A stretch of DNA of 8,111 nt from Actinomyces sp. (GTDB lineage Bacteria > Actinomycetota > Actinomycetes > Actinomycetales > Actinomycetaceae): the NCBI GenBank assembly GCA_012837655.1, contig DUQT01000173.1, forward strand, positions 1 through 8,111, read 5' to 3'. Shown piece after piece: positions 1 through 6,006 of this stretch (within the stretch, counting starts at the first letter, position 1; every line of letters starts with the position of its first letter). The translations under genes and the position numbers were made by a program. The notes beneath the pieces are model-generated. The model searched no databases, had not been told where the DNA came from, and was given only the letters and a program-made list of their open reading frames with translations.

Positions 1-1004
1 ACGTCCTCAAGAGTCACGATTCCAGACGTTCCCCCGTATTCGTCGACGACGACTGCGACTTGGAGACCCTCTGCGCGCAACTGAACCAGCAGGGGTGCAA
101 GTTCCAGCGTTTCCGGCACTTTTGGTGCATCAGAAATTAACGAGGACGACATGACGGATACTTCGGCGCGCTTTTCATAGGGCACCGCGACGGCTCGGCG
201 AAGCGAGACGAACCCGATGATGTCATCGGAGTCATCGCCCACGATCGGGAATCGAGAGTGGCCGGAAGTGCGGGCGAGCTCTACAACGTCCGCTGCTGAT
301 GACGATTCGGGCAGGTAGTGCATGCGCCCGCGGTCGGTCATCACGTCGACGGCACTTAGGTCTCCGATCGCGATCGACTTTGTCAGCAGGGTTGCAGTGG
401 AGGTGTCTAGGGTGCCCTCTTCTGCGGAGTGGCGAACCAGTGCCGCCAATTCGGAGGCTGAACGGGCCGAAGAGATTTCCTCCATCGGTTCGATACCGAT
501 CAGGTGTAGCACCTTATTTGCCGTATCGTTTAGAAGCTTGATGAGAGGATGCAAGAGCTTTGTGAAGCCCGTCTGAACTGGCGTGACCAGGCCCGCGGTG
601 TGGAACGGATCCGCGAGCGCCATGTTCTTTGGCACGAGTTCACCAAACAGCATTGAGAACGCGTTCACAAAGATTACAGACAGTGCAACGGCCAGGGTCG
701 TCGCAAGGGCGACTGCAAGGCCTGCGTTAGTAAATAGTCGGGAGAACAGATCCAGCAGGGCCACCTGCGTGGTGTAGCCCAGCAGAATCGTGGTCAAAGT
801 AATACCCACTTGCGCGCCCGAAAGCTGCGTGGAAAGCGTGCGGATTGCCTTTAGGACTTGCTTGGCTCGCTTATCGCCCTCGTTTGCTCGACGCTCAACT
901 GAAGCGGAGTCAAGGGCGACATAGGAGAACTCTGCTGCCACGAACACTGCTGTTCCAAGCGTCAAAACGACACCAAGCAGGATCATCAATATGTCGTAAA
1001 TCAC
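1..1004 (-). CDS. CNNM/CBS-domain membrane protein (HlyC/CorC family), partial, C-terminus outside window
   Basis: This is the first 334 residues of a gene whose 3' end lies beyond the left edge. Reading from a GTG at 1004-1002, the protein opens with a hydrophobic segment (residues 1-24) that runs into the FVAAEFS motif at about residues 21-27. This is the hallmark of the CNNM (DUF21) transmembrane domain. It continues through LSTQLSGAQVGITLTT and GELVPKNMALADP, both typical of the family. A CBS-domain pair follows, including SAVDVMTDR and, at the window edge, VVVDEYGGTSGIVTLEDV. Family members are inner-membrane proteins linked to Mg2+/Co2+ transport or efflux; the old name 'hemolysin' is historical. 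A TAG stop lies in frame 18 bases upstream, so the start is GTG 1004 or an internal TTG/ATG (ATG at 986). I see no strong ribosome-binding site before GTG 1004, but the stop of a short upstream frame overlaps it as GTGA, which suggests translational coupling. Family assignment is secure; the transported ion is inferred. Confidence 0.93.
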   Translation of the reverse strand, partial: MIYDILMILLGVVLTLGTAVFVAAEFSYVALDSASVERRANEGDKRAKQVLKAIRTLSTQLSGAQVGITLTTILLGYTTQVALLDLFSRLFTNAGLAVALATTLAVALSVIFVNAFSMLFGELVPKNMALADPFHTAGLVTPVQTGFTKLLHPLIKLLNDTANKVLHLIGIEPMEEISSARSASELAALVRHSAEEGTLDTSTATLLTKSIAIGDLSAVDVMTDRGRMHYLPESSSAADVVELARTSGHSRFPIVGDDSDDIIGFVSLRRAVAVPYEKRAEVSVMSSSLISDAPKVPETLELAPLLVQLRAEGLQVAVVVDEYGGTSGIVTLED

Positions 1005-1138
1005 CGGCTCATCACCGGCCTACAACTTCGAGGAGGTTCATCTTTCATCCCCGCCAGCCTATCCCAAATCCCGTCCAAAACGCGCGAAAGTTTCGCGTAA
1101 CTCACGCCTCGTCCAAGCTTCGGATCAGCGCCCAGCAC
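1001..1138 (-). CDS. Possible small protein (45 aa) translationally coupled to the CNNM/CBS gene
   Basis: A short open frame runs from GTG 1138 to TGA 1003-1001. Its stop overlaps the GTG start of the next gene by 4 bases (GTGA), the classic arrangement of coupled genes. The peptide starts vLGADPKLGRGVSYAKLSRV, continues LDGIWDRLAGMKDEPP and ends in an Arg/Cys/Pro-rich tail. Residues 13-31 could form an amphipathic, basic helix (YAKLSRVLDGIWDRLAGM). I recognise no family. Upstream, GAGGG lies only 2 bases before the GTG, which is a poor spacing; later starts (GTG at the SYAKL segment, or ATG at residue 31 preceded by GGCGGGG) are also possible. Third codon positions are mostly G or C, as expected for coding DNA here, but the frame is short. 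It could be a real small gene, a regulatory leader peptide for the membrane protein, or chance. Confidence 0.38.
   Translation of the reverse strand: MLGADPKLGRGVSYAKLSRVLDGIWDRLAGMKDEPPRSCRPVMSR
1083..1097. repeat. 15-base palindrome (7-base arms)
   Basis: CGCGAAA-G-TTTCGCG is a perfect inverted repeat with a single-base centre. It lies inside the putative small gene on the minus strand and about 80 bases before the CNNM/CBS start. It could be an operator for a dimeric repressor controlling the leftward transcript, or a chance result of the Tyr-Ala-Lys-Leu-Ser-Arg codons. No known regulator motif was recognised. Confidence 0.4.
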
Positions 1139-1266
1139 CGCCCTCGAAAATCAATAACGGCGCGAACCGGAAAAATTGGACGGTTTTGGGGCCGAAAACG
1201 GCGGTAATTTTGCGGCGAAAATATTGGCTTCTATTAAGTTTCTACCCCTGTAAGGAAAGGGATAAA

Positions 1267-1350
1267 CCATAGTCAACTATTGGATTTCAAAATCTTCTTA
1301 AAATCTCTCCATATCAAGAGATTTTGGGAGCTTTTCGTCCTAGACTATGG
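1267..1350. repeat. Nested inverted repeats upstream of kgd (outer 8-base arms)
   Basis: CCATAGTC at 1267-1274 is exactly mirrored by GACTATGG at 1343-1350, enclosing 68 bases. Inside lies a second, stronger hairpin (1295-1330). The left outer arm also overlaps a short palindrome, ATAGT-CA-ACTAT (1269-1280). If the kgd transcript starts upstream of 1267, this would fold as a two-storey stem in the 5' leader, ending 83 bases before the start codon. Otherwise it may be a pair of spaced operator sites in the divergent promoter region. Confidence 0.55.
1295..1330. repeat. Hairpin with perfect 9-base core stem
   Basis: AAAATCTCT (1300-1308) pairs perfectly with AGAGATTTT (1317-1325) around the 8-base loop CCATATCA. 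Five more pairs, three of them G-U, extend the base of the stem to 1295/1330, giving 14 pairs on the plus-strand RNA. The downstream sequence GCTTTTCG has only a short T run, so it is not a standard intrinsic terminator, though an attenuator role in the kgd leader cannot be excluded. Confidence 0.6.
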
Positions 1351-1418
1351 GCAGTTGATACAGCGCGATTTTTCACAATCGAAGCAACCAACTGGACTCG
1401 TTGAAACTGTCGCGAACC

Positions 1419-1423
1419 AAGGA
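1419..1423 (+). promoter_or_regulatory. Ribosome-binding site deciding the kgd start
   Basis: AAGGA lies 10 bases before ATG 1434; a second purine block, AGGAG (1427-1431), is only 2 bases from it. The frame stays open back to a TTG at 1401, but that codon has no purine-rich site before it, so ATG 1434 is preferred. Confidence 0.6.
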
Positions 1424-1433
1424 AGCAGGAGCG

Positions 1434-4400
1434 ATGACTGACAATACATCCGGTCCTATACAGGCAGCCCCGCGCCCACCGGCGCCGCCTGCACCGAGTG
1501 ACCCTTCTCGAATCTCTGCTGACTCTGCACCCATGGGCTCTTCAGCTCCGGTCGCTGCGTCAGCGTCTCGATACAACCCGAACGCGACGGACGTGACACG
1601 CTCCGACCTTCCACCGCGTCCGCTGTCGAAGATTGCGGAAGCCACGTCTCCCTACACTCGTCTACACCACAGCGGTGCGGCTACGAAGTTGAATGAAAAT
1701 CTTCGTACCGAGGACGAGATCGAGACCCTGAAGGGTGCCTACCGCGCTGTAGCTAAGAACATGGATGCCTCCCTGGAGGTTCCAACCGCTACTTCGGCCC
1801 GCCAGATCCCGGCGAAGCTTCTGATTGAAAACCGCGCGGTTATTAACGGACATCTGGCCCGCACTCGTGGCGGCAAGGTCTCCTTCACGCACCTGATTGG
1901 TTACGCGCTAGTTGAGGCACTCGTTGAGATGCCTTCCATGAACGTGCGCTACACGATGGATGAAAAGGGCAAGCCCGCCATCGAGCATTTCGCACACGTT
2001 GGCTTCGGCCTCGCGATTGACGTCCCACGCAAGGACGGCTCGCGCATGCTGATGGTTCCCGTCATTCACGAAGCTGACACGCTCACGTTCTCTGAGTTCG
2101 TTGAGAAGTACGAGGACATCGTTCGCCGCACTCGTAACGGCAAGCTGACCGGTGACGACTTCTCTGGCGGCACCGTGACACTCACGAACCCGGGCACTAT
2201 CGGCACGACCCACTCAGTTCCTCGCCTTATGAAGGGCCAGGGCTCAATCATTGGTGTTGGCGCAACCAACTACCCAGTCGAATGGGCAGGTGCCTCGCCA
2301 CAGCGCCTGGCTGAACTGGGCGTTGGCAAGATCATGACCATGACGTCCACCTACGACCACCGCATCATTCAGGGTGCTGCATCAGGTGAGCTTCTGCGTA
2401 TCGTTTCACGCAAGCTCGCTGGTCAGGACGGATTCTACGATCGCGTATTTGATTCAATGCGCGTGCCTTACGTCCCCTACCGCTGGGAGACGGATAAGGA
2501 ATACGACCCCGAACGTGAAAAGGGTAAGCCCGCCCGTATCGTGGAGCTCATCCACGCTTACCGCGTTGCCGGCCACCTCGCTGCAAACACTGACCCGCTG
2601 GACTACAAGGTTCGCCGTCACCCGGATCTGAACCTTTCCACTTACGGTCTTAACGTTTGGGACCTGGATCGTTCGTTCCCAACTGGCGGTTTCGGCGGTC
2701 GCGATTACATGACGCTACGCGAGATCCTCGAGCAGCTTCGCGACACCTACACCCGCACTGTCGGCATCGAATATATGCACATGGTCGATCCGAAGCAGCG
2801 CGAATGGATCCAGGAACGCATTGAGCACCCGTGGGAGAAGCCTTCGCTGGAAACTCAGCGTCACATCCTGACGATGCTGAACAAGGCCCAGGCGTTTGAG
2901 CACTTCCTGCAGACAAAGTACATCGGCCAGAAGCGCTTCTCGCTTGAAGGTTCCGAATCCTTGATTCCGCTGCTGGATCGCGTGCTGTGGGTTGCGGCTC
3001 ACGACAACATCGCTGAGGTCGGCATTGGAATGGCCCACCGCGGTCGTCTAAACGTCCTTGCAAACATTGCTGGCAAGTCCTACAGCCAGATCTTCTCTGA
3101 GTTCGAAGGCAACGCCGACCCGCGTACAGTACAGGGCTCCGGTGACGTTAAGTACCACCTGGGCACTGAGGGCGTTTACACCTCCGAAGATGGCGCCGCC
3201 ACCAAGGTTTACTTGGCCGCTAACCCGTCTCACCTAGAGGCCGCAGATGGCGTCCTGGAAGGTGTTGTCCGCGCTAAGCATGACAAGCTGAATGAGCCGG
3301 GCTGGCCGGTTCTGCCGATCCTGATTCACGGTGATGCTGCATTTGCTGGCCAGGGCGTCGTTTACGAAACCCTGAACATGAGCCAGGTTCCCGCCTACCG
3401 CAATGGTGGCACCCTGCACATCATCATTAACAACCAGATTGGCTTCACCACGTCGAACACGGTGGCTCGCTCCACCAAGTACGCGACCGACATGGCTAAG
3501 GGCTTGCAGATTCCGATCTTCCACGTAAACGGTGACGATCCGGAGATGGTTGCCCGCGTAGCTAAGCTCGCGTTCGAGTTCCGTCAGGAGTTCAACAAGG
3601 ACGTCATCATCGACCTCGTTTCCTACCGCCGTCGCGGACACAACGAGGGCGATGATCCGTCGATGACTCAGCCGGTAATGTACGCGCTGATCGATCGCAC
3701 GCTCACGACTCGTGACCGTTACGCTCAGGACTTGGTTGGCCGCGGTGACATCACCGCTGAAGAAGCAGAGAGCGCACTCAAGGAGTACCACGATCTGCTC
3801 GATCAGATCCTCACTGAAACGCGTGAAGCTGCTAAGACTGAGGCATCCCCCGAGAATGTGGCTGGCCTGGAGCGTCCCGAGGCGCAGCAGCTTGGTCAGG
3901 GCCTAATGATTGGTTGGGAATCCCCTGTTTCGAAGGAAGTCATCGAGCGTATCGGCGATGCGCACGTGAACATCCCGGAAGGCTTCACACCGCACCCGAA
4001 GATGGGCAAGCTTCTGGAAAAGCGCCAGAAGATGTCGCGCGAGGGCAAGATCGACTGGGGCTTTGGCGAACTGATCGCATTCGGTTCCCTACTAATGGAG
4101 GGAACTCCGGTGCGCATGTCCGGTCAGGACTCTCGTCGTGCAACATTCGTTCAGCGCCACGCCGTCCTCCACGATCACAACGATGGTCGCGAATGGACGC
4201 CGCTTAACTTCCTGGTTGAGGATCAGCCGAAGTTCGATATTTACGACTCGACTCTGTCGGAGTTCGCTCCGATGGCGTTTGAATACGGCTACTCGCTGGA
4301 GCGTCCCGAGGCGCTCACCGTTTGGGAAGCGCAGTTCGGTGACTTCGCAAACGGCGCGCAGTCCGTGATTGACGAGTTCATTTCTTCAGCTGAAGAGAAG

Positions 4401-5078
4401 TGGGCACAGCGCTCCTCCGTAGTCCTGCTACTGCCGCACGGCTACGAGGGTCAGGGCCCGGACCACTCGTCAGCACGCATTGAGCGCTACCTGCAGCTCG
4501 CAGCTGAGGACAACATGTGGATCGTGCAGCCGTCAACGCCGGCCAACCACTTCCACATGCTCCGCACACAGGCGTACAAGCGTCCGCGCAAGCCACTGGT
4601 CGTCTTCACCCCGAAGCAGCTTCTGCGTTTGTCAGCTGCGGCCTCGGAAATCGAAGACTTCACGACCGGCGGATTCAAGACGGTCTACGAGGAGCAGGAC
4701 CAGTCGATCATTGACAACGCAAGCAACGTCGATCGCGTGATCATGACCTCGGGTCGTGTCTACTACGACCTGGTTAAGGAACGCGACCGTCGCGGCGATA
4801 AGAACGTTGCGATTGTTCGCCTGGAGCAGTACTACCCGCTCCCGGTTGAAGACCTCAAGAAGGCAGTTGAACCATTCGGTAACGCTGAGCTCGTTTGGGT
4901 TCAGGACGAACCGGAGAACCAGGGCCCGTGGCCGTTCCTCGCGCTCAACATGTTCACCGAGTTCGACCAGAAGGTCACTGTCGTATCTCGCCCGGCTAGC
5001 GCCTCCCCGGCCGCTGGCACGATGCAGCTACACAAGTACCAGCACGGAATCCTCATGGACGGCGCCTTCAAGCGCTAA
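1434..5078 (+). CDS. kgd: Multifunctional 2-oxoglutarate dehydrogenase E1 / 2-oxoglutarate decarboxylase / succinyltransferase
   Basis: A 1214-residue fusion enzyme of the mycobacterial Kgd / corynebacterial OdhA type. Residues 1-95 are a Pro/Ala/Ser-rich linker. Residues 99-335 are the E2 succinyltransferase domain with no lipoyl domain; its catalytic motif is TSTYDHRIIQG, with His309. The thiamine-diphosphate E1 part follows: HRGRLNVL (His535), KYHLG (His575), the Mg/ThDP motif from GDAAF (Asp634) to INNQIGF (Asn666-667), RGHNEGDDPSMTQP (His736), then SGQDSRRATFVQRHAV at about 893-908 and LLPHGYEGQGPDHSSAR. Every active-site element I know is present. It decarboxylates 2-oxoglutarate and, with E3 and a lipoylated E2p partner encoded elsewhere, yields succinyl-CoA in the TCA cycle. 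Oddly, the usual N-terminal segment of relatives (an NxWLVxEM...DPxSVD...W helix) is absent, and the region upstream does not encode it in frame. The gene appears monocistronic, with its own leader and a terminator at 5099-5128. FHA-protein regulation (GarA/OdhI) is known in relatives; it is not visible here. Confidence 0.97.
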   Translation: MTDNTSGPIQAAPRPPAPPAPSDPSRISADSAPMGSSAPVAASASRYNPNATDVTRSDLPPRPLSKIAEATSPYTRLHHSGAATKLNENLRTEDEIETLKGAYRAVAKNMDASLEVPTATSARQIPAKLLIENRAVINGHLARTRGGKVSFTHLIGYALVEALVEMPSMNVRYTMDEKGKPAIEHFAHVGFGLAIDVPRKDGSRMLMVPVIHEADTLTFSEFVEKYEDIVRRTRNGKLTGDDFSGGTVTLTNPGTIGTTHSVPRLMKGQGSIIGVGATNYPVEWAGASPQRLAELGVGKIMTMTSTYDHRIIQGAASGELLRIVSRKLAGQDGFYDRVFDSMRVPYVPYRWETDKEYDPEREKGKPARIVELIHAYRVAGHLAANTDPLDYKVRRHPDLNLSTYGLNVWDLDRSFPTGGFGGRDYMTLREILEQLRDTYTRTVGIEYMHMVDPKQREWIQERIEHPWEKPSLETQRHILTMLNKAQAFEHFLQTKYIGQKRFSLEGSESLIPLLDRVLWVAAHDNIAEVGIGMAHRGRLNVLANIAGKSYSQIFSEFEGNADPRTVQGSGDVKYHLGTEGVYTSEDGAATKVYLAANPSHLEAADGVLEGVVRAKHDKLNEPGWPVLPILIHGDAAFAGQGVVYETLNMSQVPAYRNGGTLHIIINNQIGFTTSNTVARSTKYATDMAKGLQIPIFHVNGDDPEMVARVAKLAFEFRQEFNKDVIIDLVSYRRRGHNEGDDPSMTQPVMYALIDRTLTTRDRYAQDLVGRGDITAEEAESALKEYHDLLDQILTETREAAKTEASPENVAGLERPEAQQLGQGLMIGWESPVSKEVIERIGDAHVNIPEGFTPHPKMGKLLEKRQKMSREGKIDWGFGELIAFGSLLMEGTPVRMSGQDSRRATFVQRHAVLHDHNDGREWTPLNFLVEDQPKFDIYDSTLSEFAPMAFEYGYSLERPEALTVWEAQFGDFANGAQSVIDEFISSAEEKWAQRSSVVLLLPHGYEGQGPDHSSARIERYLQLAAEDNMWIVQPSTPANHFHMLRTQAYKRPRKPLVVFTPKQLLRLSAAASEIEDFTTGGFKTVYEEQDQSIIDNASNVDRVIMTSGRVYYDLVKERDRRGDKNVAIVRLEQYYPLPVEDLKKAVEPFGNAELVWVQDEPENQGPWPFLALNMFTEFDQKVTVVSRPASASPAAGTMQLHKYQHGILMDGAFKR

Positions 5079-5098
5079 TCCACTGAGTACCTAACACG

Positions 5099-5128
5099 AT
5101 GCGGGACCGGCCCAGGCTGGTCCCGCAT
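5099..5128 (+). terminator. Hairpin terminator of kgd
   Basis: ATGCGGGACC (5099-5108) pairs perfectly with GGTCCCGCAT (5119-5128). The loop GGCCCAGGCT can add three more pairs, giving about 13 pairs with a 4-base loop. It starts 20 bases after the kgd stop. The downstream tract TCGTATTGTG is only weakly T-rich, as is common for actinobacterial terminators. Confidence 0.85.
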
Positions 5129-5136
5129 TCGTATTG

Positions 5137-5152
5137 TGGCGTGGATTCGAAA
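5137..5152. repeat. 16-base direct repeat, copy 1
   Basis: TGGCGTGGATTCGAAA occurs here and again, identical, at 5295-5310. The two copies bracket the region that contains the 50-base tandem repeat. No coding or tRNA context explains it. Confidence 0.8.
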
Positions 5153-5249
5153 TTCGCACCTTCCTTATATTCACGAGGGCGTGGCTACGTCACGTTTTCA
5201 AATTTCGCGCCCACCTATATTCATGAGGGCGCGGCTGCGCCACCGTTTT
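5145..5249. repeat. Two imperfect tandem repeats (~50 bases) each carrying a hairpin
   Basis: Unit A (5145-5194) and unit B (5195-5249) share ATTCGAAATTCGC / TTTTCAAATTTCGC, then TATATTCAYGAGGGCGYGGCTRCGYCAC, then a TTTT run. The TATATTC blocks are exactly 50 bases apart. Each unit holds a stem-loop with the same GGCT loop: GGCGT/ACGTC in A (5178-5191) and GGCGC/GCGCC in B (5228-5241). The differences between units keep the pairing (T-A becomes C-G, G-U becomes G-C). Each hairpin is followed within a few bases by GTTTT. They may be members of a dispersed intergenic repeat family or tandem weak terminators behind kgd. Confidence 0.7.
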
Positions 5250-5294
5250 GTAAGGCTTCATGTTCAGGCATTGCGCGCGTAAGCAGGGCAGCTT

Positions 5295-5310
5295 TGGCGT
5301 GGATTCGAAA
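5295..5310. repeat. 16-base direct repeat, copy 2
   Basis: Second identical copy of TGGCGTGGATTCGAAA, 45 bases before the start of the SGNH-fold gene. After the repeat the two copies diverge (ATTCGCACC versus the sequence ACCCGCGCG here). Confidence 0.8.
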
Positions 5311-5318
5311 ACCCGCGC

Positions 5319-5333
5319 GAATACGCAGTATTC
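5319..5333. promoter_or_regulatory. Palindrome just upstream of the SGNH-fold gene (possible operator)
   Basis: GAATAC-GCA-GTATTC is a perfect 6-base inverted repeat with a 3-base centre. It ends 10 bases before the ribosome-binding site AAGGAGG (5344-5350). The position suits an operator at or just after a promoter, or a small hairpin in the 5' end of the message. No known regulator motif was recognised. Confidence 0.4.
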
Positions 5334-5354
5334 TGGGAGGTTGAAGGAGGAACT

Positions 5355-5945
5355 TTGGACGGTTTGAGGTTGTGCGTGGCTGGCGACGAGCTGGTCGCAG
5401 GTTCAGGAGATCCGCGCGGCCTGGGATGGCTGGGGCGCGCAGTTGCTCGTACGGATATGCCATCAAATGCCCACGTGTTCCCCTTGGGTATGCCTGGGGA
5501 ATCAACCGGAGGCCTCGTGGAGCGCTGGGAGCGTGAATGCATCCCTCGTTTCCAAGACGGCGCCGACAATCGCCTCATTCTTGGTATTGGCAAGGCTGAC
5601 GTTGAGGCCGGACTCTCTACCGCTAGAACGCGGTTGAACCTTGCAAACGTCGTGGACGTAGCAACCCAGTACGGTATCGAAGTGATGGTGGTGGGGCCTC
5701 CCCCGCTGCGTTCCTCTGATATGCGTCAACTTCAAGAGGTTGCCCGCGCCTGCCAGGAAGTTTGCGACCGCAGGTCGATCCCCTTCATTGATACTTTTGG
5801 TCCGCTGGCAACGCATGACCAGTGGCATGATGACCTTGCCATGAGCGCAGACGGCCTCCCCAATCAAGCTGGATATGGCCTGTTGGCGTGGATCGTGCTA
5901 CATCGCGGCTGGTTCGAGTGGCTAGGACTCGACCCGCGGTCGTAG
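5355..5945 (+). CDS. SGNH/GDSL-hydrolase-fold protein lacking catalytic residues (probable pseudoenzyme)
   Basis: A 196-residue cytoplasmic protein; no signal peptide or membrane segment is seen. The overall pattern matches the small actinobacterial GDSL esterase family: block I LCVAGDELVAGSGDPRGLGW at residues 6-25, a block II Gly at about 45, block III LGIGKAD at 76-82, a VVGPPPL segment at 112-118, SIPFIDTFGPL at 141-151, and block V ADGLPNQAGY at 165-174. The residues that define the family are changed. The GDS nucleophile Ser is Glu12, the GxND Asn is Ala81, and the His of the D-x-x-H block is missing between Leu168 and Pro169, while Asp82 and Asp166 remain. A hydrolase mechanism therefore seems unlikely. 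The TTG start at 5355 is 4 bases after AAGGAGG; a TTG at 5364 is the alternative. The frame is intact, which argues against simple decay. moaA follows 61 bases downstream, with no evident functional link. A GESTG string at residues 48-52 resembles GxSxG but probably arises by chance. Confidence 0.8.
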   Translation: MDGLRLCVAGDELVAGSGDPRGLGWLGRAVARTDMPSNAHVFPLGMPGESTGGLVERWERECIPRFQDGADNRLILGIGKADVEAGLSTARTRLNLANVVDVATQYGIEVMVVGPPPLRSSDMRQLQEVARACQEVCDRRSIPFIDTFGPLATHDQWHDDLAMSADGLPNQAGYGLLAWIVLHRGWFEWLGLDPRS

Positions 5946-5960
5946 ACTCATATAAGAGCC

Positions 5961-6000
5961 TTTTTTAACGGGAGATTCCGTTATATTTTGCCCGGGAGGT
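5961..6000 (+). promoter_or_regulatory. moaA upstream region: inverted repeat, -10-like box and ribosome-binding site
   Basis: After a run of six T (5961-5966), TAACGG (5966-5971) is mirrored by CCGTTA (5978-5983) around GAGATT. The right arm runs into TATATT (5982-5987), a plausible -10 box, and then a strong ribosome-binding site GGGAGGT (5994-6000), 6 bases before the moaA ATG. The right part, CGTTATAT, resembles the core of molybdate-responsive ModE sites known from enterobacteria, which is suggestive only. The hairpin followed by TATTTT could instead be a weak terminator for the gene before it. No long structured leader of the Moco-riboswitch type fits in the 61-base gap. Confidence 0.4.
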
Positions 6001-6006
6001 GACAGC

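Larger units (their letters stand above)
1139..1433. promoter_or_regulatory. Divergent intergenic control region between the CNNM/CBS unit and kgd
   Basis: About 295 bases without a convincing gene separate two divergent units, and the DNA is visibly richer in A/T than its surroundings. It must contain the promoters of both units, but no hexamer pair is convincing. On the plus strand TTGGCT (1224-1229) and TTGATA (1355-1360) are possible -35 elements without a good -10 partner. On the minus strand TTGACT (complement of 1272-1277) and TATGGT just after it are candidates. It also holds two similar motifs 24 bases apart, TTTTGGGGCCGAAAA (1184-1198) and TTTTGCGGCGAAAA (1208-1221), and a set of nested inverted repeats annotated separately. 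Promoter placement is inference. Confidence 0.5.

Noticed and set aside
3234..3791. 185-codon open frame on the minus strand inside kgd
   Set aside because: It lies wholly within the strongly conserved E1 domain; its length is explained by the codon bias of the real gene on the other strand.
5137..5152. The minus strand of the direct repeat reads TTTCGAATCCACGCCA, like the T-loop and 3' end of a tRNA
   Set aside because: Neither copy has a pairing T-arm, anticodon arm or acceptor stem around it, and the two copies are only 158 bases apart, so neither a tRNA gene nor a prophage attachment pair is supported.
5153..5294. Segment between the two 16-base direct repeats as a small transposable element with target duplication
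   Set aside because: The inner ends show no terminal inverted repeats, and 16 bases would be an unusually long target duplication.
5099..5344. An open frame of 81 codons on the plus strand after kgd
   Set aside because: It begins inside the kgd terminator hairpin, runs through the tandem repeats and has no ribosome-binding site or recognisable protein pattern.
5930..5966. CGACC-CGC-GGTCG at the end of the SGNH-fold gene followed by six T as an intrinsic terminator
   Set aside because: The T run starts about 18 bases after the short stem, too far for a standard terminator, and the stem overlaps the end of the coding region.
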